From Bartonella raoultii (GTDB lineage Bacteria; Pseudomonadota; Alphaproteobacteria; Rhizobiales; Rhizobiaceae): a stretch of DNA of 64,000 nucleotides. Position 1 is the first letter of the stretch; the number at the start of each line of letters is the position of its first letter. The notes below the pieces were generated by a model. The model saw only the letters and a list, made by a program, of their open reading frames with translations, did no database searches and was not told the origin of the DNA. Below are positions 44,493-54,844 of the stretch, piece by piece. The stretch covers positions 12,543 through 76,542 of the forward strand of contig NZ_JAIFRO010000005.1 in assembly GCF_019659805.1 (NCBI RefSeq), written 5' to 3'. The translations under genes were made by a program, and so were the position numbers.

Positions 44493-44969
44493 TTATCCAT
44501 ATTTTTTTAAAAGCCTTGCTTTTTCACGCCCCCAATCACGTTTTTTTTCTGTCTCACGTTTGTCGTAAAGCTTTTTCCCACGTGCTACAGCAATTTCCAA
44601 CTTAGCACGCCCTTGCTCATTAAAGTACAGTTTGAGAGGAACAAGCGTCATTCCTTCACGAGCCGTTGCATTAAAAAAACGTGCCATTTCACGCTTTGAA
44701 ATTAATAATTTACGTAAACGACGTGGATCGTGATTAAAACGATTGGCCTGCGTATATTCAGGAATATAGCTGTTTACTAACCATAACTCCCCATTTTCAA
44801 AGCTGGCATAACTTTCAGAAATATTTGCATGATTAGAACGCAGAGACTTTACCTCTGCCCCTTGAAGGACAAGACCAGCTTCAAGATGATCGAGAAGTTC
44901 ATAATTAAAACGTGCTTTACGATTATCAGCAATTATTTTTCGTATTGACGCATTCTTTCTTTTATTCAT
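44493..44969 (-). CDS. smpB: SsrA-binding protein SmpB
   Basis: Partner of tmRNA in ribosome rescue. 158 residues with the signature [31 protein letters not shown] and the C-terminal helix [27 protein letters not shown] that enters the mRNA channel. tmRNA itself (ssrA) is not in this window. It follows dapA on the same strand by 18 nt. Confidence 0.97.
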   Translation of the reverse strand: MNKRKNASIRKIIADNRKARFNYELLDHLEAGLVLQGAEVKSLRSNHANISESYASFENGELWLVNSYIPEYTQANRFNHDPRRLRKLLISKREMARFFNATAREGMTLVPLKLYFNEQGRAKLEIAVARGKKLYDKRETEKKRDWGREKARLLKKYG

Positions 44970-44987
44970 GGTTTTGTCAATATTATT

Positions 44988-45872
44988 TTATTCTTTAAGA
45001 AGACCCGCATGTTGTAGAGCTGCATCAATAACTCTCTTTGTGCTATCTGCTAATGGAACAATCGGTGAACGAACAGTATTATTACACAATCCTAATTTTG
45101 CAGCAGCATATTTAATACCTGCAGGGCTTGGTTCAATAAATACAGCACGATTAAGAGGCATCAAGCGATCATTTAATTCCAATGCTTTTTTATAATCACC
45201 TTGAAAACAAGCAGCATAAAGCTCTGCACAAAGCTTTGGAGCAACATTAGATGAAACTGATATACACCCTACACCTCCATGTGCATTAAAACCTAATGCT
45301 GTGCTATCATCGCCGGAAAGCTGTATAAAATCCTTGCCACACTTTTCACGTTGTTCGCTGACCCGCTCAATTCGGCTCGTTGCATCTTTAACACCAATAA
45401 TATTTTTAAAATCTTGACAAAGATCTCTCATGGTTTCCACAGTCATATCGATGATAGAGCGTCCTGGAATATTATAGATGATAATGGGAATAGAAATTGC
45501 TTTTGCAATAGATGAAAAATGCGTATATAAACCAGACTGGTTAGGTTTATTATAATAAGGTGTTACAACCAAAACCGCATCTGCACCTGCTTTTTCTGCG
45601 TGTTGTGCAAGCTCTACAGCCTCACTTGTGCTATTTGATCCTGCTCCTGCAATAACAGGAACGCGCTTGGCGACTTGTTCAACACACAATTCTATAACCC
45701 GTTTATGTTCTTCATGGCTTAACGTTGCTGATTCACCCGTTGTACCAACAGGACTAACTCCATTAATACCTTGTGCAATCTGCCATTCAATAAAATTGCA
45801 AAATATTTTTTCATCAATCGCGCCATTAGCATCAAATGGTGTGATAAGCGCAGTCACAGCTCCTTTGAGCAT
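44988..45872 (-). CDS. dapA: 4-hydroxy-tetrahydrodipicolinate synthase
   Basis: Condenses pyruvate with aspartate semialdehyde, first step of the lysine/diaminopimelate branch needed for peptidoglycan. TIM-barrel protein, 294 residues. Pyruvate-binding GTTGESATL near residue 45, catalytic Tyr in [10 protein letters not shown] and Schiff-base Lys in IIGVKDATS near 162. First gene of dapA-smpB. Confidence 0.96.
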   Translation of the reverse strand: MLKGAVTALITPFDANGAIDEKIFCNFIEWQIAQGINGVSPVGTTGESATLSHEEHKRVIELCVEQVAKRVPVIAGAGSNSTSEAVELAQHAEKAGADAVLVVTPYYNKPNQSGLYTHFSSIAKAISIPIIIYNIPGRSIIDMTVETMRDLCQDFKNIIGVKDATSRIERVSEQREKCGKDFIQLSGDDSTALGFNAHGGVGCISVSSNVAPKLCAELYAACFQGDYKKALELNDRLMPLNRAVFIEPSPAGIKYAAAKLGLCNNTVRSPIVPLADSTKRVIDAALQHAGLLKE

Positions 45873-46124
45873 AATAAACTCCCTGTAATATTTACTTTAT
45901 TTTTTTTAATATCTTTATTAATTACTATATTAAAACATAATCTTGCTCTCTTACTGAAGCAAGATGAATTTCCTACTCCTTTTACAAAATTACCACGGAT
46001 CTTTCTTAATTTTGAATATTTTTTTGAAATATAAAGTATCAGTCTATATTAACCCGTTTTTCATGCTTCTATTTTAAAAAATTCTTAAATATTTTCTAAA
46101 GTAAGGTCTTAAGGTCTTTTTTCT

Positions 46125-48218
46125 ATGCGTGTACCCACCATTTCCTCTGTTGCATTAACCTTTACTACACTCACACTGGCAACAACAGTTTTATTTTCAA
46201 GTGCATGTGCACATTCACCTTTTTTACATGGAAAAGTACCAATTCCTTTAATTCGCCCGAACCCCTTTATTGTAAAAGAAGAAGCTAAAAATACTCTTAA
46301 ACAACTTCACACAACAACCTACAATCCCCTTACGCTCCAACAACTTAAAGCAGGGCTAGATGCACTTTCTAACAATAATATTGCAAAAACAATAAACATT
46401 CGTAATTCAATGGAAAAACATAGCCTTGATCGTTATATTTTGACATGGGCAATTGCTATCGCAAACCAAGAAAATACTCCAAGCTCTGAGATATACAATG
46501 CAATTAAGAGTCTAAAAGGATGGCCAGGCATAACCACTATGCAACATAACGCTGAACGTGCTTTTGTCAATGAAGCCCATTCTGTTCATGTAATCCTTCA
46601 AAAATTTGCACATCATCCCCCCTTAACGGCGCAAGGTATGGCTCTCTTTGCTAAAGCACTTATCCTAACAAGACAAATCACCCGTGCTCGACAAATCGTA
46701 GCACCATGGTGGCATAAAGCAATACTCAATGCAAAAGAAGAAGAACTTATTCTTCAAAATGCAAGCGCTGTATTAACAGCAAATGATCATTTCAAACGCA
46801 TGCAATTTATGCTTTATGCACATCGATTTGATTCTGCTAAACGTGTTGCAAAATTAGCACATGCACAATCGCTTTTTAACGCTTTTGTAGCTGTCGAGAC
46901 AAACGATCCCCGAGCATCGCAAAAATTACGTGCTGTAAAGCGAACATGGAAAAAAAATCCTCTTTTACAATTTGCTCAAATTCGCCATCTTCGTCGAACT
47001 GGGCAATATAGTGCAGCTGCAACACTTATGATGAGCACACCCAAAAATATCTTAGAGCTTATAGATGTTCATACTTTGTGGCAAGAACAACGTGCTCTTT
47101 CTCGTGAAATGCTCGATTTAAATAAACCTCAAATTGCTTATCAACTCGTTGCAATGCACCCTAATATGACATCTTCATTAGCCATCGATGCTGCTTTTCA
47201 TGCAGGATGGTATGCATTACGCTTTCTTCACAATCCGCAATTAGCAAAGCATCATTTTGCGCGTATTGCCCAATTATCTTCTACACCTCTTTCCACATCA
47301 CGTGGATATTATTGGATGGGAAGAACAGCAGAAGCCTTAGGTGAACATGAAAATGCGCAACATTATTTTCATCGTGCTGCCTCTTTTAGTACAACTTATT
47401 ATGGACAATTAGCAGCTGCACAACTTCATCAAAAAATACTTAAAATATCTTTTCCTAAACCAACTGCCATTGAACGGCAACGTTTTAGTGCCCGCAATAC
47501 TATTAAAGCTATTCAACGCCTTGAAGCAGTTGGATATGATCATTTTGCTAAAATTTTTTATAGAGAGCTCGGAAAAAAAATAGAAAGCCCTGGCGAATTA
47601 GCTCTTTTAGCTGTTATGGCAGAAAGAAATGGTGATTATTATACCAGCCTAAAAATAGGAAAAACAGCTGCTTTTCAAGGCAAAAATGTTGGTGCACTCT
47701 CCCATCCTATAGGTGCTATACCAGCCTCTACCAATGTTTCTTCTGCAGGAAAAGCTCTTGTTTATGCTTTAGCGCGGCAAGAAAGTGAATTTAATCCAAC
47801 AGCTTTATCAAGAACAGGCGCTCAAGGTATACTCCAATTACTTCCTAGTACAGCAAAAACACTGGCCAAGAAATATTCAATCGCGTGGTTGCCAAAAAAA
47901 CTAAACAGTGATGCTAGTTATAATGCAACATTAGGGGCCTATTTTTTAAGTGAACAGTTAGAACGTTTTAACGGATCTTACATCTTGACTCTTATTGGTT
48001 ATAACGCAGGGCCTCGTCGTGTTAATGAATGGATACAACGTTATGGAGATCCTCGAGGAAAGCCTCTTGATAAAGTTATCGACTGGATTGAACGTATCCC
48101 CTATACAGAAACACGTAATTATGTCATGCGTGTTATGGAAAATTATGAAGTTTACAAAACACGACTCACTGGAAAAGCTGATATAAAAAACGATCTTATT
48201 TTTGGTCGTCGGAAATAA
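46125..48218 (+). CDS. slt: Soluble lytic murein transglycosylase
   Basis: A 697-residue periplasmic enzyme that cleaves peptidoglycan to anhydromuropeptides. The signal sequence (LTFTTLTLATTVLFSSACAHS) may be a normal or lipoprotein type. A long helical superhelix (about 50-530) is followed by the SLT catalytic domain with the Glu in ARQESEFNPTALSRTGAQGILQLLPSTAKTL (about residue 555) and GYNAGPRRVNEWIQRYG. Alphaproteobacterial Slt70-like architecture. It is divergent from dapA. Confidence 0.94.
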   Translation: MRVPTISSVALTFTTLTLATTVLFSSACAHSPFLHGKVPIPLIRPNPFIVKEEAKNTLKQLHTTTYNPLTLQQLKAGLDALSNNNIAKTINIRNSMEKHSLDRYILTWAIAIANQENTPSSEIYNAIKSLKGWPGITTMQHNAERAFVNEAHSVHVILQKFAHHPPLTAQGMALFAKALILTRQITRARQIVAPWWHKAILNAKEEELILQNASAVLTANDHFKRMQFMLYAHRFDSAKRVAKLAHAQSLFNAFVAVETNDPRASQKLRAVKRTWKKNPLLQFAQIRHLRRTGQYSAAATLMMSTPKNILELIDVHTLWQEQRALSREMLDLNKPQIAYQLVAMHPNMTSSLAIDAAFHAGWYALRFLHNPQLAKHHFARIAQLSSTPLSTSRGYYWMGRTAEALGEHENAQHYFHRAASFSTTYYGQLAAAQLHQKILKISFPKPTAIERQRFSARNTIKAIQRLEAVGYDHFAKIFYRELGKKIESPGELALLAVMAERNGDYYTSLKIGKTAAFQGKNVGALSHPIGAIPASTNVSSAGKALVYALARQESEFNPTALSRTGAQGILQLLPSTAKTLAKKYSIAWLPKKLNSDASYNATLGAYFLSEQLERFNGSYILTLIGYNAGPRRVNEWIQRYGDPRGKPLDKVIDWIERIPYTETRNYVMRVMENYEVYKTRLTGKADIKNDLIFGRRK

Positions 48219-48305
48219 TTCACTTGAATCTATGCCAAAGCCCTCTTTTTATTTCTAACGCACACATTATAAAACCACAGAAATAAGCAATATACTAACC
48301 TGAAA

Positions 48306-49109
48306 TTAGCTAAATATTAAAGAAACTCTGATAATTTTGTTTACTTTTGATGATGGCGGTGGTGGAAAAGAACCGACTCGTTGAAGTGCTGATAGAGCTA
48401 ATCGATCAAGCTCTAAATTGCCCGAAGAAACGACAACATGACTAGAAAAAATACTTCCCTGCTCATGCACCCTAAATTCCAATTTTACCGTTCCTTTTGC
48501 ACGACTTGTACGTTGTCCTACAACATAATTTTTTTGCTTTTCTAATTGCATTTGTACCTTTGCCAACCATGCCATTAACAATGCATCTTCAAGTAGTGCT
48601 GTCTTTCCACCTTGACTAGTGGTAGATGAATGCATTGCCTTTACAAGAGGTTGTTTTACAGTAGTCTTCGGTATTGGTTTTGGGATAGGCTTTTTATCTT
48701 CAATTTTTTGAGACGGAGATTCTTCTAAAGGTTTTAAATCTGTAAAATCATCTTTTTTTATAATATTTTGAAGATCTTCCGATTGAATTTCATTTGCTTC
48801 TTCCAGTGTCTTAGACTCTTGTTCTAAAGAATCAGGCTGCAATATCTCTGGTTCTACTTCTGGTTCCGTGTTGACATTCAACAAATCTGTATCAGTATCT
48901 AGCGAATCTATATCAATATCTGAATATACAGCTTCTTGCACAAAAGTAAGCATCATTGTCGATGAAAGTGCACCAATATTAACACCAGTATTGCGGAAAT
49001 AGAACTGTACTCCCAATGCTACATGCAAAGAGAAAGCGCAAATAAACGCACCAATCCAAAGAGTTAATAACTTCCTCGTCTTTATAAAATGCATCGTTTT
49101 GTCCGCCAT
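48306..49109 (-). CDS. tonB: TonB energy-transducing protein
   Basis: Transfers proton-motive force to outer-membrane receptors. 267 residues: N-terminal membrane anchor (LLTLWIGAFICAFSLHVALGVQFYF) with the His of the TonB anchor, an acidic then proline/lysine-rich spacer (KKPIPKPIPKTTVKQP), and the C-terminal domain RTSRAKGTVKLEFRVHEQGSIFSSHVVVSSGNLELDRLALSALQRVGSFPPPP. ExbB/ExbD are not in the window. Divergent from hutA, sharing a 227-nt regulatory gap, which links it to haem uptake. Confidence 0.92.
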   Translation of the reverse strand: MADKTMHFIKTRKLLTLWIGAFICAFSLHVALGVQFYFRNTGVNIGALSSTMMLTFVQEAVYSDIDIDSLDTDTDLLNVNTEPEVEPEILQPDSLEQESKTLEEANEIQSEDLQNIIKKDDFTDLKPLEESPSQKIEDKKPIPKPIPKTTVKQPLVKAMHSSTTSQGGKTALLEDALLMAWLAKVQMQLEKQKNYVVGQRTSRAKGTVKLEFRVHEQGSIFSSHVVVSSGNLELDRLALSALQRVGSFPPPPSSKVNKIIRVSLIFS

Positions 49110-49175
49110 TATCTAAGCTTAATTTTGGTGCTTAATATTATTAAAACAGGCTCTTTTGAAATTGCAACTTTTTTC

Positions 49176-49204
49176 TTGACTGATTTTATCATGTTTAATA
49201 TGGT
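49176..49204 (+). promoter_or_regulatory. Likely hutA promoter
   Basis: TTGACT (49176-49181), 17 nt, TATGGT (49199-49204), directed toward hutA, about 130 nt before its start. On the other strand TTGCAA with TAATAA after 18 nt could serve tonB. Iron- or haem-responsive control is expected in this locus but I could not identify a specific Irr or H-box site. Confidence 0.45.
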
Positions 49205-49336
49205 CTTTCCGTGATTTTGGGCTGATATCAAATCATTTGTGCTTGGCTGTCTTATTTTATGTAGATAAGTCAGGCGTTTTGTATGTGAATTTTCAAGCTA
49301 GAGAGGGGATATTTAAAATAAAGGTTGTGATGTGTT

Positions 49337-51514
49337 ATGCGAATAAGACGAAAAAATATCCATAAAAGCTGCATAATTTTAAGTGCATTGTCGGTCTGTA
49401 TGCCGTCATTTGTTTTTGCACAAAACAGTAAGAAAAGTTCTGTAACTGAACTGAACCCAATTGTTATTAAGGGAAAAAAAATAGAAAGTGTTTTAGATTC
49501 AGCCAGCATTCTGACTGATCGTAAAACAGCTAAGGATATTGATAAAAAACAAATAAATGACGTCTATGATGTTGATCGTCTTCATCCATCTGTTGCTTAT
49601 AACCCAATCAATAATAGTTTTGTGATGCGTGGTTTAAATGCAAACCGTATTCTTACAACAATGGATGGCATAGCTCTTCCATGGCTTGATGATATACTGC
49701 GTGGACAAGGTGGAAACACAACTTTTGATTTTGGTGCACTTTCTAGATTTGATGCTATTCAAGGATCAGATTCTAGTCTTTATGGGTCCGGTGCATTAGG
49801 GGGCGTTATCGCTTTGCACACGCTCAATCCTGAAGATCTTATTTCTGAAGAAAAAAATTGGGGCGTTCTTATAAAAGGAAATTATAATTCTGTCGACAAT
49901 AGCTGGCATGTCGATAAGGCAATGGCAGTACGTGCACAAAAAACATTTTTGCTTTTTCAAGGATCTTATGTGAACGGTCATGAACGTAAAAATATGGGAA
50001 TCGTAGAAGGATACCAGGACCGAACACGTAAAAATCCCTCCCATTTTGATAAGAACAATTTGCTCTTTAAAATTCATCAATATTTAGGTGATAATCAACG
50101 GCTCGGTTTTACTGCGGAACGTTTTAGTCATAATAGTAATACACATTCATTGGATGCATCTAAAAGATATTCTCCCGGTTCCGTTTATGATAAAGAGGAT
50201 AAACTGCGTGAGCGTCTCTCTCTTTCTTATAATTATAACGGCGATGGCAGTGCTATTCTTGATAGCTTTCATGGGCAAGTTTATTGGCAAAGACAATCAG
50301 ATCGTTATATTCTAACTGGTTTTCGTGTTGCAGCGCCTAAAGGTGATTATTTAAGAGATAATTTTTTGCGCAGTATTAATTATGGTTTCAATGCACATGC
50401 CCTTAAAGAAACTCATATTGGTAGCGTAAGTCATGTTTTGAGGTTGGCAACAGATGCTATGTCATCTCAATTTCATCACTATTTGTTAGGCAGAGACAAT
50501 TGTCATGTGCCAGAATATGCTCGCGGATGCCTTTTTGTACCTGCTAACCGATCAGATTCGCCAGATACAAATGGTTATAACTTTGGTTTTGCTGTTGAGG
50601 ATGAAATTGGGTTGGCAGATAAACGTTTCCGTCTCACGCCTGGAATTCGTTATGATTGGTACAAATATACCCCTCAGAAAACCGCTTCTTATGAGAAGGC
50701 ACTTATTTCTGATAAATTTCCTTCAGACAGAAATGGTTCGCGTTTCTCTCCTAAATTACGTGTGGAATGGGATATTCGTAATAACGTAACGTTTTATGCT
50801 CAATGGGCGCAAGCTTTTCGCGCTCCACGTGTTTCAGAACTTTACGTCTCTTATATCAAGCCTGGTGCTTATTATGTAAAAGGTACACCTGACCTTAAAG
50901 CAGAAACAAGCAATGGTTATGATTTTGGTATACAATATGGAGATGTCAATTTCGGAGGTTCTTTCAGTGCCTTTATTAATCAATATAAAGACTTCATAGA
51001 TACCGTAGATAAAGGACCATCAGACGAATTCAGATTTGCGCGTCGGCATTATACAAATCGTTCACGTGTACAAATTTTTGGGCTCGAAACAAAAGCGCAT
51101 TGGGCTCTTAAAAATGGATTCCATAGTGATATCGCTCTTGCCTATTCACAAGGAAAAGATCTTGATAAAAACGAGTATCTTAATTCAATTCCTCCCCTCA
51201 AAGCAATTATTGGTTTAGGATATGCGAAAGAGATATGGGGAACAGATCTTTCGCTTACTTTAGCCGCCAAACGTGATAAAGTTGCTGAGGGATCAGATTA
51301 TCAAAAAATTCCAGGATACAAAGTTGTCGATATATCGGGTTGGTGGAAACCGTTTGGTGCAAAAGGACCTGTTGTAAGAGCTGGTGTTTATAATCTTTTA
51401 AATGAAAAATATTGGATTGCATCAGATTTACCTTCCGGTAAAAGTTCAACACCAAAAGATTATTATACTCAACCTGGCCGTAATTTTAAAGTATCGTTCA
51501 CACAAAAATTTTAA
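49337..51514 (+). CDS. hutA: TonB-dependent haem receptor HutA
   Basis: A 725-residue outer-membrane receptor for haem. Signal peptide cut near VFAQNS; the TonB-box region is ELNPIVIKG. The plug domain spans about 45-165 (VMRGLNANRILTTMDGIALP), and the rest is a 22-strand barrel ending in the outer-membrane Phe (KVSFTQKF). The haem-receptor FRAP box is present in AFRAPRVSELY (about residue 493), while the NPNL box reads TPDLKAETS. First gene of the haem operon; a hairpin follows it before hemS. Confidence 0.93.
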   Translation: MRIRRKNIHKSCIILSALSVCMPSFVFAQNSKKSSVTELNPIVIKGKKIESVLDSASILTDRKTAKDIDKKQINDVYDVDRLHPSVAYNPINNSFVMRGLNANRILTTMDGIALPWLDDILRGQGGNTTFDFGALSRFDAIQGSDSSLYGSGALGGVIALHTLNPEDLISEEKNWGVLIKGNYNSVDNSWHVDKAMAVRAQKTFLLFQGSYVNGHERKNMGIVEGYQDRTRKNPSHFDKNNLLFKIHQYLGDNQRLGFTAERFSHNSNTHSLDASKRYSPGSVYDKEDKLRERLSLSYNYNGDGSAILDSFHGQVYWQRQSDRYILTGFRVAAPKGDYLRDNFLRSINYGFNAHALKETHIGSVSHVLRLATDAMSSQFHHYLLGRDNCHVPEYARGCLFVPANRSDSPDTNGYNFGFAVEDEIGLADKRFRLTPGIRYDWYKYTPQKTASYEKALISDKFPSDRNGSRFSPKLRVEWDIRNNVTFYAQWAQAFRAPRVSELYVSYIKPGAYYVKGTPDLKAETSNGYDFGIQYGDVNFGGSFSAFINQYKDFIDTVDKGPSDEFRFARRHYTNRSRVQIFGLETKAHWALKNGFHSDIALAYSQGKDLDKNEYLNSIPPLKAIIGLGYAKEIWGTDLSLTLAAKRDKVAEGSDYQKIPGYKVVDISGWWKPFGAKGPVVRAGVYNLLNEKYWIASDLPSGKSSTPKDYYTQPGRNFKVSFTQKF

Positions 51515-51611
51515 TTATTTCTGTTCATCATAAGATCAATAAAAATTATATTGGTAAAAAAGGTAAATGAGAGTGTTTTTGTTCTTCTTGTTTTTAAAAT
51601 TAAAAAGACTT

Positions 51612-51635
51612 GAAAAGAGCTTTTTAGCTCTTTCT
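51612..51635 (+). terminator. Hairpin after hutA
   Basis: AAAGAGCT/AGCTCTTT with a TTTT loop (51614-51633), about 100 nt after the hutA stop. The run after it is only moderately T-rich, so it may reduce rather than stop read-through to hemS. Confidence 0.5.
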
Positions 51636-51690
51636 CATTTACCGCTTTTGGGTTGTTTTACTATTGATAATAAGAGCTTATTTCGTGATG

Positions 51691-51732
51691 GATTGAGTCA
51701 TAAATTGAGAGTGACTCAATCTGTTATTTTTG
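51691..51732 (+). terminator. Second hairpin between hutA and hemS
   Basis: GATTGAGTCA (51691-51700) pairs perfectly with TGACTCAATC (51712-51721), followed by TGTTATTTTTG, about 50 nt before the hemS ATG. It looks like an intrinsic terminator or attenuator separating the receptor gene from the rest of the operon. Confidence 0.55.
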
Positions 51733-51779
51733 AACTTTAAAAGTTAATTCTCAATAAGTAATATAAGGAAAACCAATCC

Positions 51780-52829
51780 ATGTCATATACAGCTGAAATA
51801 ATTCTTCGTTTGCGTGAAGAAAAGAAAAAAATGCGAAACCGTGACTTTGCGGTTTCTATTGGTATATCTGAAGCAGAACTTATTGCAGCTTATTGCACAA
51901 TTGGAAAAGCAAAAAGATTGCAAGTTGATATTGCTACTCTTTTGGAAAATGCTTCTAAACTTGGAACTGTGATGGTAGTAACACGCAATGACCATGCTGT
52001 TCACGAAATAACGGGATGTTTTGAAAAAATTGTGCATCACCAGCACGTTCCTATTACACTTGGTGAAATTGACTTGCGTATTTTCTCAAAGCAATGGAAA
52101 TTTGCTTTTGAACATGACGTAACTATTCTCGGAAAACCTGAAAAAAGTTTACAATTTTTTGATCAACATGGCGCTGCTATTTTAAAAATTTATTCTAAAA
52201 AAACAACAAATATGGAAGAATGGAATAAACTTGTTGAAAAGTTACTTCATGAAGATCAGTCATCTATTCTTGATATCCTTCCAGCTTCTCTTCCAGCCAA
52301 ACATAATGCGACAGAGTTGGATATTAAAAAATTTCAAAACCGTTGGAGAGAAATGACTGATGTACATCAGCTGTATAAAATTATTTCTGAATTTAAAATT
52401 AATCGGTATGATGCTATAAAATATATCGGTCGTGAATTTGCTAATAAATTGAAGGTAGAAGCTATTGAGAAAATGCTTCACCAGGTTGCACAACAGGAGC
52501 TGCCTATTATGTGCTTTGTTAGCAATAGAGGATGTGTCCAAATTTTCAGTGGGAAGATAAAAAATATTAAGCAAATGGGACCATGGCTTAATATTCTTGA
52601 TAAAAAATTTGATCTGCATTTGCTCGTTTCTGCTATTGATAGTGTGTGGTGCGTTCGCAAACCTATAAGTGATGGTTACGTTAGTTCACTTGAAGTTTTT
52701 AACAAAAATGGTGAAATGATTGTTCAATTTTTTGGTCTACGAAAAGAAGGCCAAAAAGAACGTGAAGATTGGCGCTCTTTATTGAAAAATCTTCCTTCAT
52801 ATCAAGAACAAGAAATAGCAGTTGCTTAA
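51780..52829 (+). CDS. hemS: Haem-handling/degrading protein HemS
   Basis: A 349-residue cytoplasmic haem-binding protein made of two similar HemS/ChuX halves. The start ETILRLREEK-like segment AEIILRLREEKKKMRNRDFAVSIGISEAELIAAY is typical; the second half begins near residue 185 (FQNRWREMTDVHQLYKII). The HemS family accepts imported haem and in several bacteria breaks it down or stores it. Located between hutA and hutB as in other Bartonella. Confidence 0.92.
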   Translation: MSYTAEIILRLREEKKKMRNRDFAVSIGISEAELIAAYCTIGKAKRLQVDIATLLENASKLGTVMVVTRNDHAVHEITGCFEKIVHHQHVPITLGEIDLRIFSKQWKFAFEHDVTILGKPEKSLQFFDQHGAAILKIYSKKTTNMEEWNKLVEKLLHEDQSSILDILPASLPAKHNATELDIKKFQNRWREMTDVHQLYKIISEFKINRYDAIKYIGREFANKLKVEAIEKMLHQVAQQELPIMCFVSNRGCVQIFSGKIKNIKQMGPWLNILDKKFDLHLLVSAIDSVWCVRKPISDGYVSSLEVFNKNGEMIVQFFGLRKEGQKEREDWRSLLKNLPSYQEQEIAVA

Positions 52830-52847
52830 AAAGAGGCAAAGTCAAAT

Positions 52848-53744
52848 ATGCTTATAATTCTTTTGCAGAGACTATCGAGCCTTTTTATGCTGCTGTCTCT
52901 CATTTTCTTTTCTCAACAAGTCATTGCTGAACCTACAACACACTTTTCTGAAAATGCACGTATTGTCTCTATTGGTGGTTCTCTTACAGAAATCGTTTAT
53001 GCATTGGGCGCTCAAGATCAACTTGTTGCCCGTGATAGTACAAGTGTTTATCCGCAAGAAGCTCTTAAACTTCCTGTCCTTGGATATATGCGTACCCTTT
53101 CACCAGAAGGTGTTTTATCTCTTGCTCCAGAAGGCATATTGCTCGTTGAAGGAAGTGGCCCTCCCTCAACAATTGATATTCTTAAAAAGACATCAATTCC
53201 CATAGTTATCATACCAGAAAATTACTCCCGTGAAAGTGTAATAGAAAAGATTCGTCTTGTTGGCAAAGCTATTCATCGTGAAGCACAAGCAGCTGAACTC
53301 ATTAAAAAAGTAAGCCGTGACTTTGTAGACAATGATGCACTTTTGGCAAAAGTAACAAAACCAAAGCGTGTTCTTTTGGTGATATCTGTACAAAATGGAC
53401 GTGTGATGGCTTCAGGGACAGATACAGCAGCAGATGGTATGATTAAACTTTCAGGCGGAATAAATGCTGTTACTGATTATAAAGGATACAAATTACTTAA
53501 CGGTGAGGCATTATTGAAAGCAGATCCCGAGGTTATTTTGCTTATAAAACATGGTAAAAAATCTAATAATCTTGAAAAAATTTTAGCCATACCAGCAGTT
53601 CAAGCAACCACTGCGGCAAAAAATCATGCCATTAAACAGATGGATGCTATGTATCTTTTGGGGTTTGGTCCACGTACCGCCGATGCATCAAGGGAGCTTA
53701 TTAATATACTTTACGGTACAAACAAGAATGATACGAGTTGGTAG
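52848..53744 (+). CDS. hutB: Periplasmic haem-binding protein HutB
   Basis: A 298-residue solute-binding protein of the haem ABC importer. Signal peptide of about 27 residues (LFMLLSLIFFSQQVIAEP). The mature part shows ARIVSIGGSLTEIVYALGAQDQLVARDSTSVYPQEALKLPVLGYMRTLSPEGVLSL with the Tyr and Met region used for haem, and a C-terminal GFGPRTADA. It starts 18 nt after hemS and ends 2 nt before the hutC ATG. Confidence 0.92.
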   Translation: MLIILLQRLSSLFMLLSLIFFSQQVIAEPTTHFSENARIVSIGGSLTEIVYALGAQDQLVARDSTSVYPQEALKLPVLGYMRTLSPEGVLSLAPEGILLVEGSGPPSTIDILKKTSIPIVIIPENYSRESVIEKIRLVGKAIHREAQAAELIKKVSRDFVDNDALLAKVTKPKRVLLVISVQNGRVMASGTDTAADGMIKLSGGINAVTDYKGYKLLNGEALLKADPEVILLIKHGKKSNNLEKILAIPAVQATTAAKNHAIKQMDAMYLLGFGPRTADASRELINILYGTNKNDTSW

Positions 53745-53746
53745 AA

Positions 53747-54844
53747 ATGGTAGAAAGTACATCCATAGTCTATGCATCTGAAACACAAGAAAATAAAAAA
53801 GTTAGTCGTGCAAGCTTAAGAAAGCTTACTTTATTAAGTTTAAGTATATTTCTTATCTTCAGCATTGTGAGTGGGCTTTTAAATGGAGCCTCAAATGTTT
53901 CTTTCTTTGACTTTTTTCATGTCATGCTTACCCAAGGCTTTGGGGTCAGTAGTAAAACGCGTGATTATCTCGTGATTATCGACATAAGGCTTCCCCGTGT
54001 TATCTTAGGATTATTGGTTGGAGCAGCTTTGGCTGTCTCTGGTGTTCTCATGCAGGGGCTCTTTCGTAACCCTCTCGCTGACCCTGGAATTGTAGGTGTA
54101 TCATCAGGTGCTGGTCTTGGAGCTGTTTTAGCAATTGTTATTGGTATTGCCTTTCCTGCTTCATTGGCATCCTTTTTAGAACCTTACAAAGTGATCATAG
54201 GTGCTTTTTTGGGTGGGCTTCTTTCAACAAGCATTCTCTATATAGTCGCGACACATCATAGTTTAACTTCTATTGCAACAATGCTTCTTGCAGGTATTGC
54301 ACTTGGTGCTTTAAGCGGTGCTGTTGTTGGAACATTAATTTTTATTGCAAATGATCAACAATTACGTGATATTACTTTTTGGAATCTTGGCTCTCTTGCA
54401 GGTGCTACATGGCTGAAGGTCTGGCTTGTTTTTCCTTTTATTTGTGGTGGTCTTCTTTTATCTCCTCTTTTATCACAAGCGCTTAATGCTCTTGCTCTTG
54501 GTGAAGCAGTTGCAGGTCACATCGGTTTTCATATTCAGCGCATTAAAAATATTGCTATTCTTCTCGTTGCCCTTATGTGTGGTAGTGCAGTTGCTGTCAG
54601 TGGTGGTATTGGTTTTATTGGTATTGTTGTTCCACATATTTTACGCCAACTTATTGGTCCAGATCATCGCTATCTGATTCCATGCTCTGCCCTTTTAGGA
54701 GCGGCGTTACTTATTTTTGCTGATACCTTTGCGCGCTTAATTGTTGCTCCAGCAGAATTACCCATTGGAATCGTCACGGCACTTGTTGGGGCTCCTTTTT
54801 TCTTGTGGATCCTTATACGCAAACGGGGAGCAAATTTTTCATGA
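53747..54844 (+). CDS. hutC: Haem ABC transporter permease HutC
   Basis: A FecCD-type permease of about 365 residues with roughly nine or ten membrane segments. RLPRVILGLLVGAALAVSGVLMQGLFRNPLADPGIVGVSSGAGLGAV is the family signature, and GFIGIVVPHILRQLIGPDHR the ATPase-contact loop. It begins just after hutB. Its stop overlaps the hmuV ATG (ATGA), so the permease and ATPase are translationally coupled. Confidence 0.95.
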   Translation: MVESTSIVYASETQENKKVSRASLRKLTLLSLSIFLIFSIVSGLLNGASNVSFFDFFHVMLTQGFGVSSKTRDYLVIIDIRLPRVILGLLVGAALAVSGVLMQGLFRNPLADPGIVGVSSGAGLGAVLAIVIGIAFPASLASFLEPYKVIIGAFLGGLLSTSILYIVATHHSLTSIATMLLAGIALGALSGAVVGTLIFIANDQQLRDITFWNLGSLAGATWLKVWLVFPFICGGLLLSPLLSQALNALALGEAVAGHIGFHIQRIKNIAILLVALMCGSAVAVSGGIGFIGIVVPHILRQLIGPDHRYLIPCSALLGAALLIFADTFARLIVAPAELPIGIVTALVGAPFFLWILIRKRGANFS

